Both the position numbers and the translations under genes were made by a program. Shown here piece after piece: positions 37,501-47,983 of a stretch of 64,000 bases of DNA. The number at the start of each line of letters is the position of its first letter. Position 1 is the first letter of the stretch. The stretch spans positions 1,674,001-1,738,000 of the forward strand of contig JAJGBQ010000005.1 in assembly GCA_022457065.1 (NCBI GenBank), given 5' to 3'. The DNA is from Curvularia sp. ZM96. Lineage: Eukaryota > Ascomycota > Dothideomycetes > Pleosporales > Pleosporaceae. A model generated the notes under the pieces. That model ran no database searches. It was not told where the DNA came from and was given only the letters and a program-made list of their open reading frames with translations.

Positions 37501-40500
37501 ACCAGCGGCTGGGTCAGCATCATCTGCAGGCGCTTCGGCTGCAGCTTCGGACTGCATTTCGGTTTCCTCAGCTTCGTCTTCACTCCCGGAGCCACTGACT
37601 GACGATGAGCCATCCCAATCGTCATCTTCAGCCTCCTCGTCGACCTCGTCCTGTGCTGGCTCAGATGCATCTTGCGGCTCAGACACCGCTGCATCCGCAG
37701 CTGCCTCTGCAGCTGCCTCTTCCTGGGCGTCCTCGGAGCCTTCTGAAGACACGATCGAGTCTTCTTCGACAGGAGCATCTGCGACATCGCCGGACACACT
37801 ATCGGGACCGACTTGAGAGCCTTGTCCCGACTCAGAAGGTGCGACCTCGTCTCCGGGTACGATCTCACACGTTGCTGCGGATAATGCAAGTGACAATCGT
37901 GGGTCGGTGTTTTCAGTTGGTAAAGGCTCCGCGGGAGCGTCGACAATTGAGTCGTCTCCTTCGGCTTCCACTTGGCTCGACTCCTCAGCTATCGCGGACC
38001 CATCTTCTTCCTGCACAGCTGATGCTGACACTTCAGAACCTGAAACTTCGAAGCTGTCGTCAACATCATGCTCATCTTCGGCTGCGAGCGATGCTTCGGG
38101 TTCCTCGGCCACTACAGGAGCGTCTTGCTCTAAGACTGCATCTTCAGGTTCATCATTCGCACTGTGTCCAGCTTCAGAACTGGGTGCGCCGTCAACCTGT
38201 GACACATCATCGCCAGGAGGTGCGGAAGAAACTTCAGATGCAGACCAGTCGTCGTCTTCAGACTCTGATTCACTTCCCGCCTCTGACTCCGGCTCTTGTG
38301 GTTTTGGTTCTGCGTTGGCCTTCATATCAGCTTCGGGGTGATCAGACACCTCCAAAGAACCTTGGTGGAGAGCAACCTATGATTCGTAAGCATGACCTCT
38401 GAGAAGCATATATAGTGACGATCCCAAAACTGCAAAACAAAATTTTAGGCCATATTTTTACTTACCGCTTCCGACACCTCAGTGGTCGGTATATCTGAAG
38501 CAGGGCTTTGATCGCTTTCTGCTAATGCTGGCTCCGCTGCTATAACATCTTGGTCGATATGGTCCGGAGAGGATTCAGTAACAGCTGGCTCTTGAGGAGT
38601 GTCCTCCGTCAGGGGCTCTTCGACGGTGTGTTGTTCAGTTTGTGCTTCTACGCCAGCCTCCTCTGAGGCCGAATTTGGGCTCACTTCACTAGTTGCGTCA
38701 GCCGGGGTGATTGCGCATGACTCGCCCGGGGTGTCCTCGGCTTCTGGCGAATTGACCGCTGTGTTAACTGTGTCGAGTTAGTGGCAGTGTCGCCCAAGCA
38801 GGCCTCTGTGCAACAAAACTATTGCCGGCGTGGGGAGAAAGAAGGATGATGGCAAAAAGAAGGTGACGATGGGTTTCGAGCGCGACGGGGATGTCGGGAC
38901 GCAAAAGACAGCCGGACGGGCTAGCGCAAAGCAAAACCACGCAGGTTAGACTCTCGGCGAATCGCATATATGCATCGCAGCCCGACTCCAGATGGACACT
39001 TGGATTCACGTGACGATAAGCCAAGTGCGACAAATGGCAGAATGTGTTGGCACTGTGGGCCAAAGCAAAATTCTGGGGCAGCCAATGGCCGATTCCCACA
39101 TGCTATGCGCTAGCCCGATTCGGTGCATGCAGGGCGCTATCGCGGAGCCGTGTGTGACGAAGCCCTTCAGTGACAATGACCATCGACCAGATGCACGCGA
39201 CATAAAAGATGTGAAAAGCAATCAATGTGCATCGTCTACTTACCTGCTGTCTCGCCCACGTTTCCCACGTCACCAGGCATAGCCGACTCCACGGCTTGTC
39301 CGCTGGCCTCGGAGAGCTCACTGCTTTTTGCGGGTTCCGCCTCACCGACTACAGGGTCCAGAACAGGTGCATCGTCTAGTGCACCCACAGCTTCACTACC
39401 CGTACCACATTCCGGTGGTGACTCTGCTTGTGCAGTATCGCAATTGGTTTCCAGTGCCTCGCCCGCCACCTCTTCTTGTTCAAGCGTCTCGCCAATAGTT
39501 GTCTCAGGAGCCTCCTCCTTCACAACAGTCTCTGGTGACTCGGGTAGTGTGTCAAGATTCGAGACGTTTGGTTCCTTTTTGTCATTAGACCCTTCTTGTG
39601 TGACGATCTCTGGCTCTGAAAGCGTCTTGTCCATAGCTGTCGTTTCTTTCGCGACGATTGGCACTGTTGTCTCATCCACGGAACTAGTAGTAAATTCCTG
39701 GAATTCAAAGACATTCACAGTCTCACCACCAGGTTGCGGTGATTCCAACTTTTCCATATCTTCATGGTTGAGCTCAACGGAGCTCTGAGTAGTACTGGGA
39801 GTATCAACATCGTGATGTTCGGATGCGTCGGTCTCATTCGCATCGAACTGTGATGAATCGTCGTCATCTTTTTCCCAGTCGGAGCTATCTTGCTCAGATC
39901 CGTTGGCACTCGCATCCTCAGATGGCTCCCCATCAACAAGAGTTGCTGCAGCTATGGTGTCGTCGGCTTGAGGGTCTTCGCTCGAACCCTCGTCGGTGAG
40001 TGTTGTGACAGGTGCGGCAGGTAAAGGAAGGTCGGCAGATTGAGACTCAGCTACAATATATTAGTATGCGAAGATAACGTCTATTGTGTCTATCGGGAGA
40101 TATTGTCACACAACGGCGGAGATATGCTTACCTGCTGGATCCGTGCTTATTTCGTCAGACACCAACTCCACTTCCGCTTCATTTTCTGTAGTCGAGGATT
40201 GGATTGCAGGAGCTGCCTCACTTTCAATCTCGGCGACGGACTGCTCGGGATCGGGACTTTCCTCGTCTGCTACTAGGAGGTCCTCGATCACAGCCTCTCC
40301 ATCAGTTGCAGGGGCCTCTTCAGCAACAGGGACCTCTTCAGTCTGGGTTGGAGAGGCTGTCTCCTCTTCCTTGGGAGCTTCTTCAGTGGCTGGAACTTCA
40401 GGAGCAACAGGAGCAGCAGGAGCTTCTTCAACAGTAGAAGGCTCATCACTAGGAATAGCTTCTTCTGTGGTAGGAGCTTCCTCGGCAGCTGGGGTTTCTT

Positions 40501-43500
40501 CAGTGCTAGGAGTATCGTTGGCGGCAGGGGTCTCGTCACTGCTAGGAGCTTCTTCTGTTGCTGAGGCCTCCTCTGTAGCAGAACCTTCTTCAGCAACAGG
40601 ACCCTCTTCACTAGCAGGTGCATCTCCGGCTGTGGGGGTCTCATCAACTGTAGGTTGTTCAGTAGCTGGCATCTCTTCTGAGGCAACTACATCTGCGGGA
40701 GGGATAGATGACTCCACAGCAGGTGACGGTTCCTCTGCCGGAGATTCTTCAGCAGCAACAGCAGGAGCCTCATCGGCAGCTGACACTTCTTCATTAGCAG
40801 GCGTATCCTCAGTGGCAGGCGTATCCTCAGTGGCAGGTGTATCCTCAGCCGCCGGTGTATCCTCAGCCGCCGGTGGGGCACTGTCGATCTGAGGTTCTTC
40901 TTCGGCCACAGCTTTCTCTTCAGCCGCGTGTTGTTCCTCAACGGCAGCCGCTTCGGGGTTTGGTGGTGGGTTCGCTTCATGAACAGCGGCAGCATCCTCA
41001 GAGGGCTTTGCTTCCTCGTCGGGGGCTTCTTGTGACCCAGCTGGTACATCGACAACCTCAGCTTCAGGCACAGCACTGCAGGGCTCGACCGGAGGAGCTT
41101 CGACTGATTCAGGTACCGACTCTGGTGTTGGGTCTACTGCGGCCTCTGGTGCAGGCTCTGATGCAGGCTCTGATGCAGGCTCTGATGCAGGCTCTGATGC
41201 AGGCTCTGGTGTAGACTCTGGTGCAGGCTCGGGCATAACCTCTACTGCTGGCTCAGGTGCGGCCTCTGCTGAGACTTCCGGTACCTGCTCTGGAACAGCT
41301 TCCACTGCAGGCTCAGGTGTCACATCTGCGGGAGCTTCTGGGGCAGACTCCTCTGCAGACTCAGCTGTCGCCTGTTCTCCAGGCTCAGATGCTGATTCAG
41401 GTTCAGGCTCCGCCACAGCCTCTGCTACAGGTTCTGGTGTTGGTTCAGGCGTTGGCTCTGTGGCAGCCTCTGGCGCCGCCTCAGTTTCAGCGTCTACTGC
41501 AACTTCTGGTTCAGGGTCTGTTACAGCTTCTGCTGTTGGTTCAGATGCAGTCTCTGCTGCAGGCTCGGGTGTGGCATCTGCTACAGCCTCAGGTACTGGC
41601 TCTTCTGTTGGCTCAGGTACTGGTGCATCTGCTGGCTCTTGTGCTGGTGCGTCTGTTGGCTCTTGTGCTGGTTCAGGTGTTGAGTCCGCTACAGGCTCGG
41701 GTGTTGGGTCAGCTGCGATTTCCACCGCTGGCTCTGCTGCAGCATCTGGTGTTGGCTCAGACGATGCATCTGCTGCTGGCTCAGGCGTCGGTTCGGCTTC
41801 AGCATCTGGTGTTGGTTCCTCTGCTGGCTCAGGTGCAGCATCGGAAATAGCCTCGGGTGCAGCCTCCTCTGACACTGGCTCCGGTGTCGACTCCTGTACA
41901 GCCTCTACTTCAATCTCAAATACTAGCTCAAGTATCAATTCTTCCGCTGGCCCTGATGCCGCCTCCTGTACAGGCTCTGATGTAGACTCTGCTGGGGCTT
42001 CTGCTGGGGCTTCTGCTGGGGCTTCTGCTGGAGCGTCTGCCGGAGCGTCTGCTGGAGCGTCTGCTGGAGCGTCTGCTGGAGCGTCTGCTGGAGCGTCTGC
42101 TGGCTCGCTAGATGCCTGAGCCTCCTCAGTTGGTGAATCTTGAGCGTCTGCTGATGGTTCAGCCACAGGAGCTTCCTCCTTGTCAGCAGCATCAGCCGTC
42201 GGCTCACTTGGTGCGGGAGTCTCTTCAGTGGCAGCAGATTCGGCTGGTACTGGTTCTGGTTCTGGTTCTTCAGCAGGAGGTGCAGATTCACCAGCATCCG
42301 GTGCAGGGGCAGCGGGCTCCTCTGGCGAAGCTTCTTGAGCTTCCGCAGGAGGAGCTTCTGGTGCTGGCTCACTTTCGGTAGCAGGTTCTTCAGGGGCAGG
42401 TGGTTCTTCAATTGGAGGGGGAGCACTTTCCTCTTCCTTCTTCTCCTGTGTCTCTGCTGCAGCTTCCTCGGCAACTGCCCGGTCTGTCTCGGCAGGAACT
42501 TCAACAGCTGGGGGAAGAGGAGGTGGTGGTGGCGTGGCGTCACTGGCAATGGACCGTGCAACGTCTTCTGCAGTCTCTTCGGTGATGACACTTTCGGAAA
42601 TCTCAGAGGCAGGAGCGGAGTCGACAACAGCATATGACCCATCATCACTTGATGGCGGAGTGGGGTCTTTGCTTCCCTTTCGACTCTTCGACTTTTCGTC
42701 CTTGCTAACCTTCGGCTTGTCGGATGAAGATGAAAGAAGTGAGCTCTTTCTTCGTGTCCTGATAAAGGCATTGGGGCCAACAACCTTCTTCTTCTCTTCT
42801 TTCTTTGGTGGCGGAGGGGAAGCTGGTTTCTTTAAACGAACAAATGCAGTTGCTTTGACCCTACTGAACCCGTACGGTCTCCTTTTCTTCTCTTCCGAGG
42901 CGTCTGGGTCTTTGGTGTCAGAGGTAAAATGAACAAACTTTATTGTTGGAGATTTCGGGGGCTCTAGAGCGGCCTGCTCGGACTCACCACTCTTCTCACT
43001 CTGTACTACTGCTGTCTCAGTCGCCGGATCCACGGGTGCTGGTGGAGGTGGTGGAGGGGCTGGAGATGCCACGGGGGGCACTGATACTGGTGCTGGTGGA
43101 GGTGGCGGCGGTGCCACTGGAAGTGCATTATCCGCACTTGACCCAGTATCTTCACTGCTGCCTGGTCCTGGAGGTTCATCTTGGACATCCTTGGCCACAG
43201 TGTCTGTTACAACATCTCCCTCATTACTTTGGGGAACAGGTTCCTGTGCTGGGGGATTTTCAGGGGCTGTTCCTTCCGGAGTTGCCTCTGCAATTGCGTC
43301 TGATGTTGTTGTAGGTTGTTCCTCTGGAGATGGCTCAGTTGGTGAAACACCTGTACCTATGGCTGTTAATTCGGTCTGTTGGTCACAAACAACGTATGTC
43401 AAGCATACCTGCTTGACTATCATCGTTATTCTTCTCACCTATCAAGTGTGCTCCATGCGAGTATGTAAGTGGTAGAGGTGCAACTACACGTCGATAAATG

Positions 43501-43610
43501 GGCTGCTGTTGTGGTATACTCGCAGTGTATAGGTTGGTTCCAGTGTTCGTGGCAGAGCTCGCGTATGGATTCCGCCATGGCGAGATGGAGACTTCTTCGA
43601 ATTTGCGCAT
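34570..43610 (-). CDS. Giant Glu/Pro/Ala-rich disordered protein, about 2772 aa (five exons)
   Basis: Minus-strand exons 43610-43439, 43362-40132, 40050-39244, 38767-38466, 38376-34570; phases 1,1,1,0 agree. The second acceptor could equally be 6 nt further (exon start 43356). I do not recognise a family. The N-terminus is MRKFEEVSISPWRNPY. Around residues 180-260 is a basic Lys/Ser segment with three related FxR motifs (YGFSRVK, TAFVRLKK, NAFIRTRR). Then some 1500 residues of E/P/A/S-rich repeats, a long Arg/Glu-rich predicted coiled coil (ERRRLKEEKRQAIEDEERR), GIFGGIFGRSK, an acidic/basic tail and the amphipathic end GGIKGLFGGLKKRIH. The layout (short conserved ends, huge fast-evolving repeats, coiled coil) is like organelle or cortex tethers; leashin (LAH), the Woronin-body tether, is one speculative candidate. 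No enzyme domain seen. Confidence 0.75.
36680..36796 (-). repeat. Minisatellite, 13 identical 9-nt units (Thr-Glu-Pro repeat)
   Basis: Thirteen perfect copies of GGCTCAGTA on the plus strand, read on the minus strand as ACT GAG CCT, i.e. Thr-Glu-Pro. Perfect identity implies recent expansion or conversion; copy number should be polymorphic. It sits inside the last exon of the giant Glu/Pro-rich gene and always keeps frame. Confidence 0.95.
38768..39243 (-). other. Unusually long (476 nt) intron of the giant Glu/Pro-rich gene
   Basis: Donor GTAAGT after GETAG and acceptor CGACACAG before NTAVNSPEAE join two acidic frames in phase. All other coding introns here are below 90 nt, so this length is exceptional. 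It may hide an alternative promoter separating two transcripts, or an unrecognised small exon. Confidence 0.55.
40798..40872 (-). repeat. Imperfect 15-nt repeats (EDTPA) in giant gene
   Basis: Five consecutive near-copies encoding Glu-Asp-Thr-Pro-Ala with Thr/Ala variation (ATEDTP, AAEDTP). Boundaries approximate. Different unit from the TEP array, showing independent expansion within the same protein. Confidence 0.7.
41150..41212 (-). repeat. 12-nt repeat (EPAS) in giant gene
   Basis: Five near-identical 12-nt units reading GGCTCTGATGCA on the plus strand, encoding Glu-Pro-Ala-Ser on the minus strand. Boundaries approximate. Confidence 0.75.
41995..42110 (-). repeat. 12-nt repeat (ADAP/AEAP) in giant gene
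   Basis: About nine units of GCGTCTGCTGGA or GCTTCTGCTGGG on the plus strand, encoding Ala-Asp-Ala-Pro then Ala-Glu-Ala-Pro on the minus strand. The two unit types form separate blocks, suggesting two expansion rounds. Confidence 0.8.
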
Positions 43611-45124
43611 GGTGGCTCAGTCAAGCACAGTGAGATTGGGTTTCGGGATTCGGGAATTCGTCAAGTGGTGCTACGTGCTATATCTGACGGTTCCGTCGTT
43701 CCATTACAGGCAAGAATGAACAAGAGATGTGCAATGGGAGCATTCAACGTGGGGTGCGAAGATTGAGTGCGGAGAGACGAATGAGAGACAGGGTCAGTCT
43801 AGACGCAGCACGGATGGTGGATGTGCAATGTGCGTGGCTTCAATCGGCCAAAGCTGGACGGAACACTACGATCAGACGAAGACGAATTGCAGGACAGCTG
43901 TCACAAGACACGATGCGAGAGATGGTTAGGGAACAACCTCGCGCGTTGTGGATGCAGTGGTTCGGTAAGCTTTGGGACGGTACGCCTCCCGACTGCTGCC
44001 GCCCGGCCTCACAGAAATATGGCGAGCTTGGCCTGTAGGTCTCATTGGACCACGTAGGGAAACATAGTTCGTTCACGATGAGAAGACTGTGAGCCGGAGG
44101 GTGGGATCGGGCATCCGCAGTCTTTCCGCCATTGGCCCGATGGAGTCTCCTAGTTGCAGCATGTGTCGCGAGCGTGGAGCGCGGTGCCGCGCTGGTCGTA
44201 ACCTTCAAACGGCCAGAATCGCGGCCACCGGAAGGCTTGCGCGCATGGCATAACGTCAGTCAACAAGGGGCATCCGTGTGTAAGCCTCGGCCGCCGACGA
44301 ACCAAAGCGGTTGCCGATGCAGGGGGACCGGGTGGAGAGAGACCCAGCGATGATGGCAAAAGGGAAGTGAGAGAGTTGAAGTCGAGTGACGTGGCGAGGC
44401 GAGGGGCCGGGGAGCAGGAAAGACGCCACCAAGCGACTAATGAGGTCGAGCCGACCCGAGCGTCTCTGTATTCCATCGTCTTCTATGCGACGTGGGACAC
44501 GCGGAAGGGCACACAACCATGTGACCCCACACTCGAAGACCCTATGTACTTTTTACAGCAAAGCATTCTGGCAGTCGTCACCGCGGCATCTTCGCGTGCT
44601 GGCGACACGGCTGCCGCTCCAGACGAGAGTGGATCGCGATGAGCAGAGACCATTGCTCCGCGACTCGCCCAATCCATCACCACGGACAGGAGTGGCATGC
44701 ATGGCGTCATCAGGTTGCGGTATTATCCAGCGGCTATCGAGGTTGCAAAAAGAGGAGAAGAGTGATCGAGGAGAAACCCAATGCGGCCGGCGAATCTGAT
44801 GCTTGTACGTGTTCGCAGCCCAATGCTCGGTGCAACCATGGATATAGTAGGTTGAGAGACGGCATGCACTGTGTAAGCAAAGACTTGTCATCTTTACGAT
44901 TCTGCATGTCGTTGAAACGAGCGAGAACAGAGATGAGCGTAGATCATGTGAGCGGTTTGTCTATCAATTGCGCTAATTGCCTGATTGGTATGCATGCAGT
45001 TCAATCAATATTGGGCTGTGAATGGTCAGAAAAGCAGAAAAAGCCAATGGGAAGAACTTTACAAAAAATTGAATGCAGAACGGGAAAGGAGGAGTTGTCT
45101 ACGTAGACATAATACGACGATTCA
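43611..45124. other. Intergenic, promoter of giant Glu/Pro-rich gene
   Basis: 1.5 kb. Many overlapping short frames on both strands without motifs. Holds the promoter of the giant gene and the 3' flank of the minus-strand gene at 45125. Nothing else recognised. Confidence 0.4.
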
Positions 45125-45814
45125 TCACCCCATCCATCCCACTCTGTCTTCCTTATCGTCTGCATCGGACGTCATTGGTTCCTCGTCCTCCTTCCCCGCC
45201 TCAACCGCGATAAGTCCCATCTTCTTTCCCCAAGCCTTGTTCTGCTTCGTAGCGATTTTGCATTGGATACAGTTCCTCCTCTTCTCAGTATGCCTCCTCT
45301 GAGGACGAATCCTCGCCGTAAGATACATGTCTGCGCAAACCCAATTCCTGCAGCCGAATGTGATCCAAGTGCATGGGTCCATAGTTGGCAGTGATTTCTT
45401 CGAGGAGGGGGTGAGCGTGATGGTCGGTGTTCGTAGCATTGGATCTCCGTGATGAAGTATGATGGCAGTGCATGTTCCATCTCTATTCTCTCCTCCATTC
45501 TCCACGCCTAAACCTGAACCCCATCTGCCCAAAAATTCCTTGTCGATATGTAATGCTGCTAGGAATGAATCGAATTGGGCTCCTTCGGGCGCTTGCAATA
45601 TCTGCGGGATGCTACAGATCGGGAAAGGCATCGACTTACCCACCTTCGTCGGTACGGTGAGATGTCTGGCTCTTGGTAGCGGTCGTGCAGCTAAGGCTCT
45701 GAAGGCTGCTTGGATGCGGACCAGATATTCAACGCGACGCCTGTACATAGCAGCCTCCCATTCTTGTAGCGATCGATAGTGTTCAGGCGATGTCGCCATA
45801 TGAGGGTATGACAT
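45125..45814 (-). CDS. Hypothetical protein, 229 aa, structure uncertain
   Basis: Uninterrupted frame starting MSYPHMATSPEHYRSLQEW, with a helical Arg-rich N-terminal part (EAAMYRRRVEYLVRIQAAFR) and an acidic tail (EAGKEDEEPMTSDADDKED). I do not recognise it. Two points of doubt: a possible in-frame 48-nt intron (GTAAGT after LTVPTKV, acceptor TGCAAG before PEGAQFDS), and a second frame at 45285-45420 that reads LLEEITANYGPMHLDHIRLQ and ends ELGLRRHVSYGEDSSSEEAY, which looks more protein-like than the long frame at that place. The true 3' half may use that frame. Confidence is low that the full coordinates are right. Confidence 0.4.
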   Translation of the reverse strand: MSYPHMATSPEHYRSLQEWEAAMYRRRVEYLVRIQAAFRALAARPLPRARHLTVPTKVGKSMPFPICSIPQILQAPEGAQFDSFLAALHIDKEFLGRWGSGLGVENGGENRDGTCTAIILHHGDPMLRTPTITLTPSSKKSLPTMDPCTWITFGCRNWVCADMYLTARIRPQRRHTEKRRNCIQCKIATKQNKAWGKKMGLIAVEAGKEDEEPMTSDADDKEDRVGWMG

Positions 45815-46756
45815 GATGTGAAGTGTAGTTACAATGTGAGAAGCAGCAAGTAGGTATATGTGTCTTTACCACAGAGTGCCTTTGCTACTGTCTTTCACTC
45901 TTTGGTTCCAACGCTGAATGCTCCTACGACATGGCTGGAGTCTACCATGGTTCACTACACCACCGACTGAGCATTACAAATGTCTCCATCACCATAGGCA
46001 GTTGAGGTTCGCGTAAACCTCAGCGAAGACGTGTAAGCCTCATGTCAAGGGGAAATCTCAACATTTGAGACGCCAGCGAAGGGTGGTTGGCTGATGTATG
46101 GCTGTGATCACTCGTTCTCCCATCCACTTTTACCAACACGTCATTATTTGATAACAGTATCCAACATCATCGAAGTGGTGAACCATGAGCACCAGTCAGC
46201 ACCTCAACTGTTGCCTGCTATTTTGTGAGATCTGACTATCTCACGTTGATCAGTCTTATCCCTCGCTACCATGCTCTCAGTGATAGAGACCATGCGTAAA
46301 GCCCCTCTATGCGCTTGGGAAAACTCGGCCCAGAGTTCCAGCAGGCCACAACCTCCATGGTGCGCTTCTTAATAAATTGTTCATCGCCATTCAGAAACTG
46401 GCACATTGAGAGTGATGAACACAGTTAAAGTGCTTCATGTGTCTATATATCGAGTCCAGTCGTCGAAAAGGGGCTAGTGTGAATACTTCGTACCGTGGAG
46501 CTTTCTGAGCTCCGCATTGTAATGACTGCTTTCTACAATGGCAAATGGTCTCAACACGTGTCAATTCAACGAGAGCTAGAAGAAAGAAGGGCACATAGAC
46601 AAGAACACACAACAAAATGTAGCAAGGCGATTAGCCCTGAGTTCTAAAAAAAGGAACTCGCCCATGTAGATGCTCCAGGTGAATTCCAAGTCTTTACATA
46701 TTCATAAATCGTCACTCATATCTTCATCACATGTCGTCATGCTAAGGTGGCGTGAA
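45815..46756. other. Intergenic, no gene supported
   Basis: 0.9 kb between two minus-strand genes. A frame at 46391-46615 has no motif. Nothing recognised. Confidence 0.4.
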
Positions 46757-47983
46757 TCAGAGCACCACCCAGTCCACGACTACCAACCATTTCTCTTTAC
46801 CGACATCAATCTCCCATGTTGGCGTACGTACACCAATCACAGTACCAATTTTGACTCTGACGCCTCCCAAGCCTCTGGTGCCGCCTTGACCAGCTAGGAG
46901 AATATTGTGGTCGTGATTTGGTACAGTGGTATTGGAGGCCGTCGAGGCACCATGCATGACTGGCTGTATGTCGCCCTTCGCGAATACAATACTACCGGCA
47001 TAGCACTCTACTTCCTGCGTATCACTCTCATGGGCACCGCCTCGAGATAAACAACTAATCTTTAACCGCACCTTCACGCCGTGATCCTTTTCGCGACCCC
47101 CAGCTGCTCCACTAGTCCTTTCCTGCGCCGCGAACCCCGTGCTAGCCGTCTCGATGATCCAACTAGAAACGGTAGAAGCAAGACCACCAGGAAGGTATTT
47201 TGCATGCTTACGCGACGGAGAAAAAATCTCTGGCGGAGGTTTCGAAGCCTTGGGAGGAGAAGCTGGGTGTGCGGGGAGAATGAAATGCGGACGATGCGAA
47301 GGTGTTGACGTTTTGGCCGTGACAGAGGAAATGCTGGGAAACGGTACAGGGGTGCGAGGCGGCGCTACCTTGAAGCGATGGTTTGTTGAGTTGTGCACAG
47401 GAAGGGGTGTAGATGGCCCTGGTGACTGCAACGAAGGAGAGCTTGGTGGTGACATGCGCCGTCGCTTGCTGCGTGTAATTGATTCAAAGAGCATTTCGTC
47501 ATCCTCATTCCCTTCATCTTGCTTGGGGTCGTCCGACAGCGTATCCTGGTCTTCGGTAGAGGGTATGACGCCAGAGACATGGATATCGTCATTCTCATCC
47601 GGTTGGCTTGATTGTGATGGTTCCTCTATACTTTCGACGCGTTGAAGCCTCCTGCGAGGTCTTGATAGCGGCGTGTGCTCTGACTGCACAGCACCGTCAC
47701 GTGTCTTGGCATCTGCTTCTTTGACCTTTTCGTTTTCCGAGACAAAGTGCTTTTGTGGCGGTGCAACGACAAAGCGTTTTGCGGGTGTCAATCTTTTCAA
47801 TTGCAATCCTGGGGTTGCTACGGGTGTTGGTGTGTTTACCGACGCAGGAGGCGGGAGTGCAGGAGGATTGCGCAAACTCGAGTGCGGTCTAGTCGACTTC
47901 TGCGTTGAATGCGTATTTGGAGCTAGGAAACGGTGCGGGGAGGGCGTATGTGTCGGCATTGTGATAGCGACATTAGGAAACAA
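46757..47983 (-). CDS. Hypothetical protein with disordered N-half and conserved-looking C-terminal domain
   Basis: Intronless, 408 residues from ATG 47983; ATG 47959 (MPTHTPSPHRF) is an alternative. The first about 250 residues are Pro/Ser/Thr-rich and disordered, with a nuclear-localisation-like RSKRRRMSPP and acidic patches. The conserved-looking part begins PPPEIFSPSRKHAKYLPGGL and ASTVSSWIIETA, and ends in a beta-rich stretch: VKVRLKISCLSR, VECYAGSIVFAKGD, NILLAGQGG, VRVKIGTVIGVRTPTWEIDV and WLVVVDWVVL. Such alternation of short strands would fit an OB-like barrel, which would suggest a nucleic-acid-binding nuclear protein, but this is inference only. I do not recognise a named family. 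Confidence 0.7.
   Translation of the reverse strand: MFPNVAITMPTHTPSPHRFLAPNTHSTQKSTRPHSSLRNPPALPPPASVNTPTPVATPGLQLKRLTPAKRFVVAPPQKHFVSENEKVKEADAKTRDGAVQSEHTPLSRPRRRLQRVESIEEPSQSSQPDENDDIHVSGVIPSTEDQDTLSDDPKQDEGNEDDEMLFESITRSKRRRMSPPSSPSLQSPGPSTPLPVHNSTNHRFKVAPPRTPVPFPSISSVTAKTSTPSHRPHFILPAHPASPPKASKPPPEIFSPSRKHAKYLPGGLASTVSSWIIETASTGFAAQERTSGAAGGREKDHGVKVRLKISCLSRGGAHESDTQEVECYAGSIVFAKGDIQPVMHGASTASNTTVPNHDHNILLAGQGGTRGLGGVRVKIGTVIGVRTPTWEIDVGKEKWLVVVDWVVL

Noticed and set aside
36243..38402. Long Leu/Arg/Ser-rich frames on the plus strand
   Set aside because: They are antisense reflections of the E/P/A codon repeats of the giant minus-strand gene.
38764..39099. Frame of 111 codons inside the long intron
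   Set aside because: No motif, composition unlike neighbours, and its end overlaps the splice acceptor.
40798..42110. Regular short repeats as a possible CRISPR-like array
   Set aside because: Units are contiguous, of 9-15 nt, without unique spacers, and encode in-frame peptides in a eukaryotic gene.
40086..42381. Ala/Ser/Val/Gly-rich plus-strand frames that look like wall proteins
   Set aside because: Antisense of the repeat exon; no signal peptide and repeats follow the minus-strand codon periodicity.
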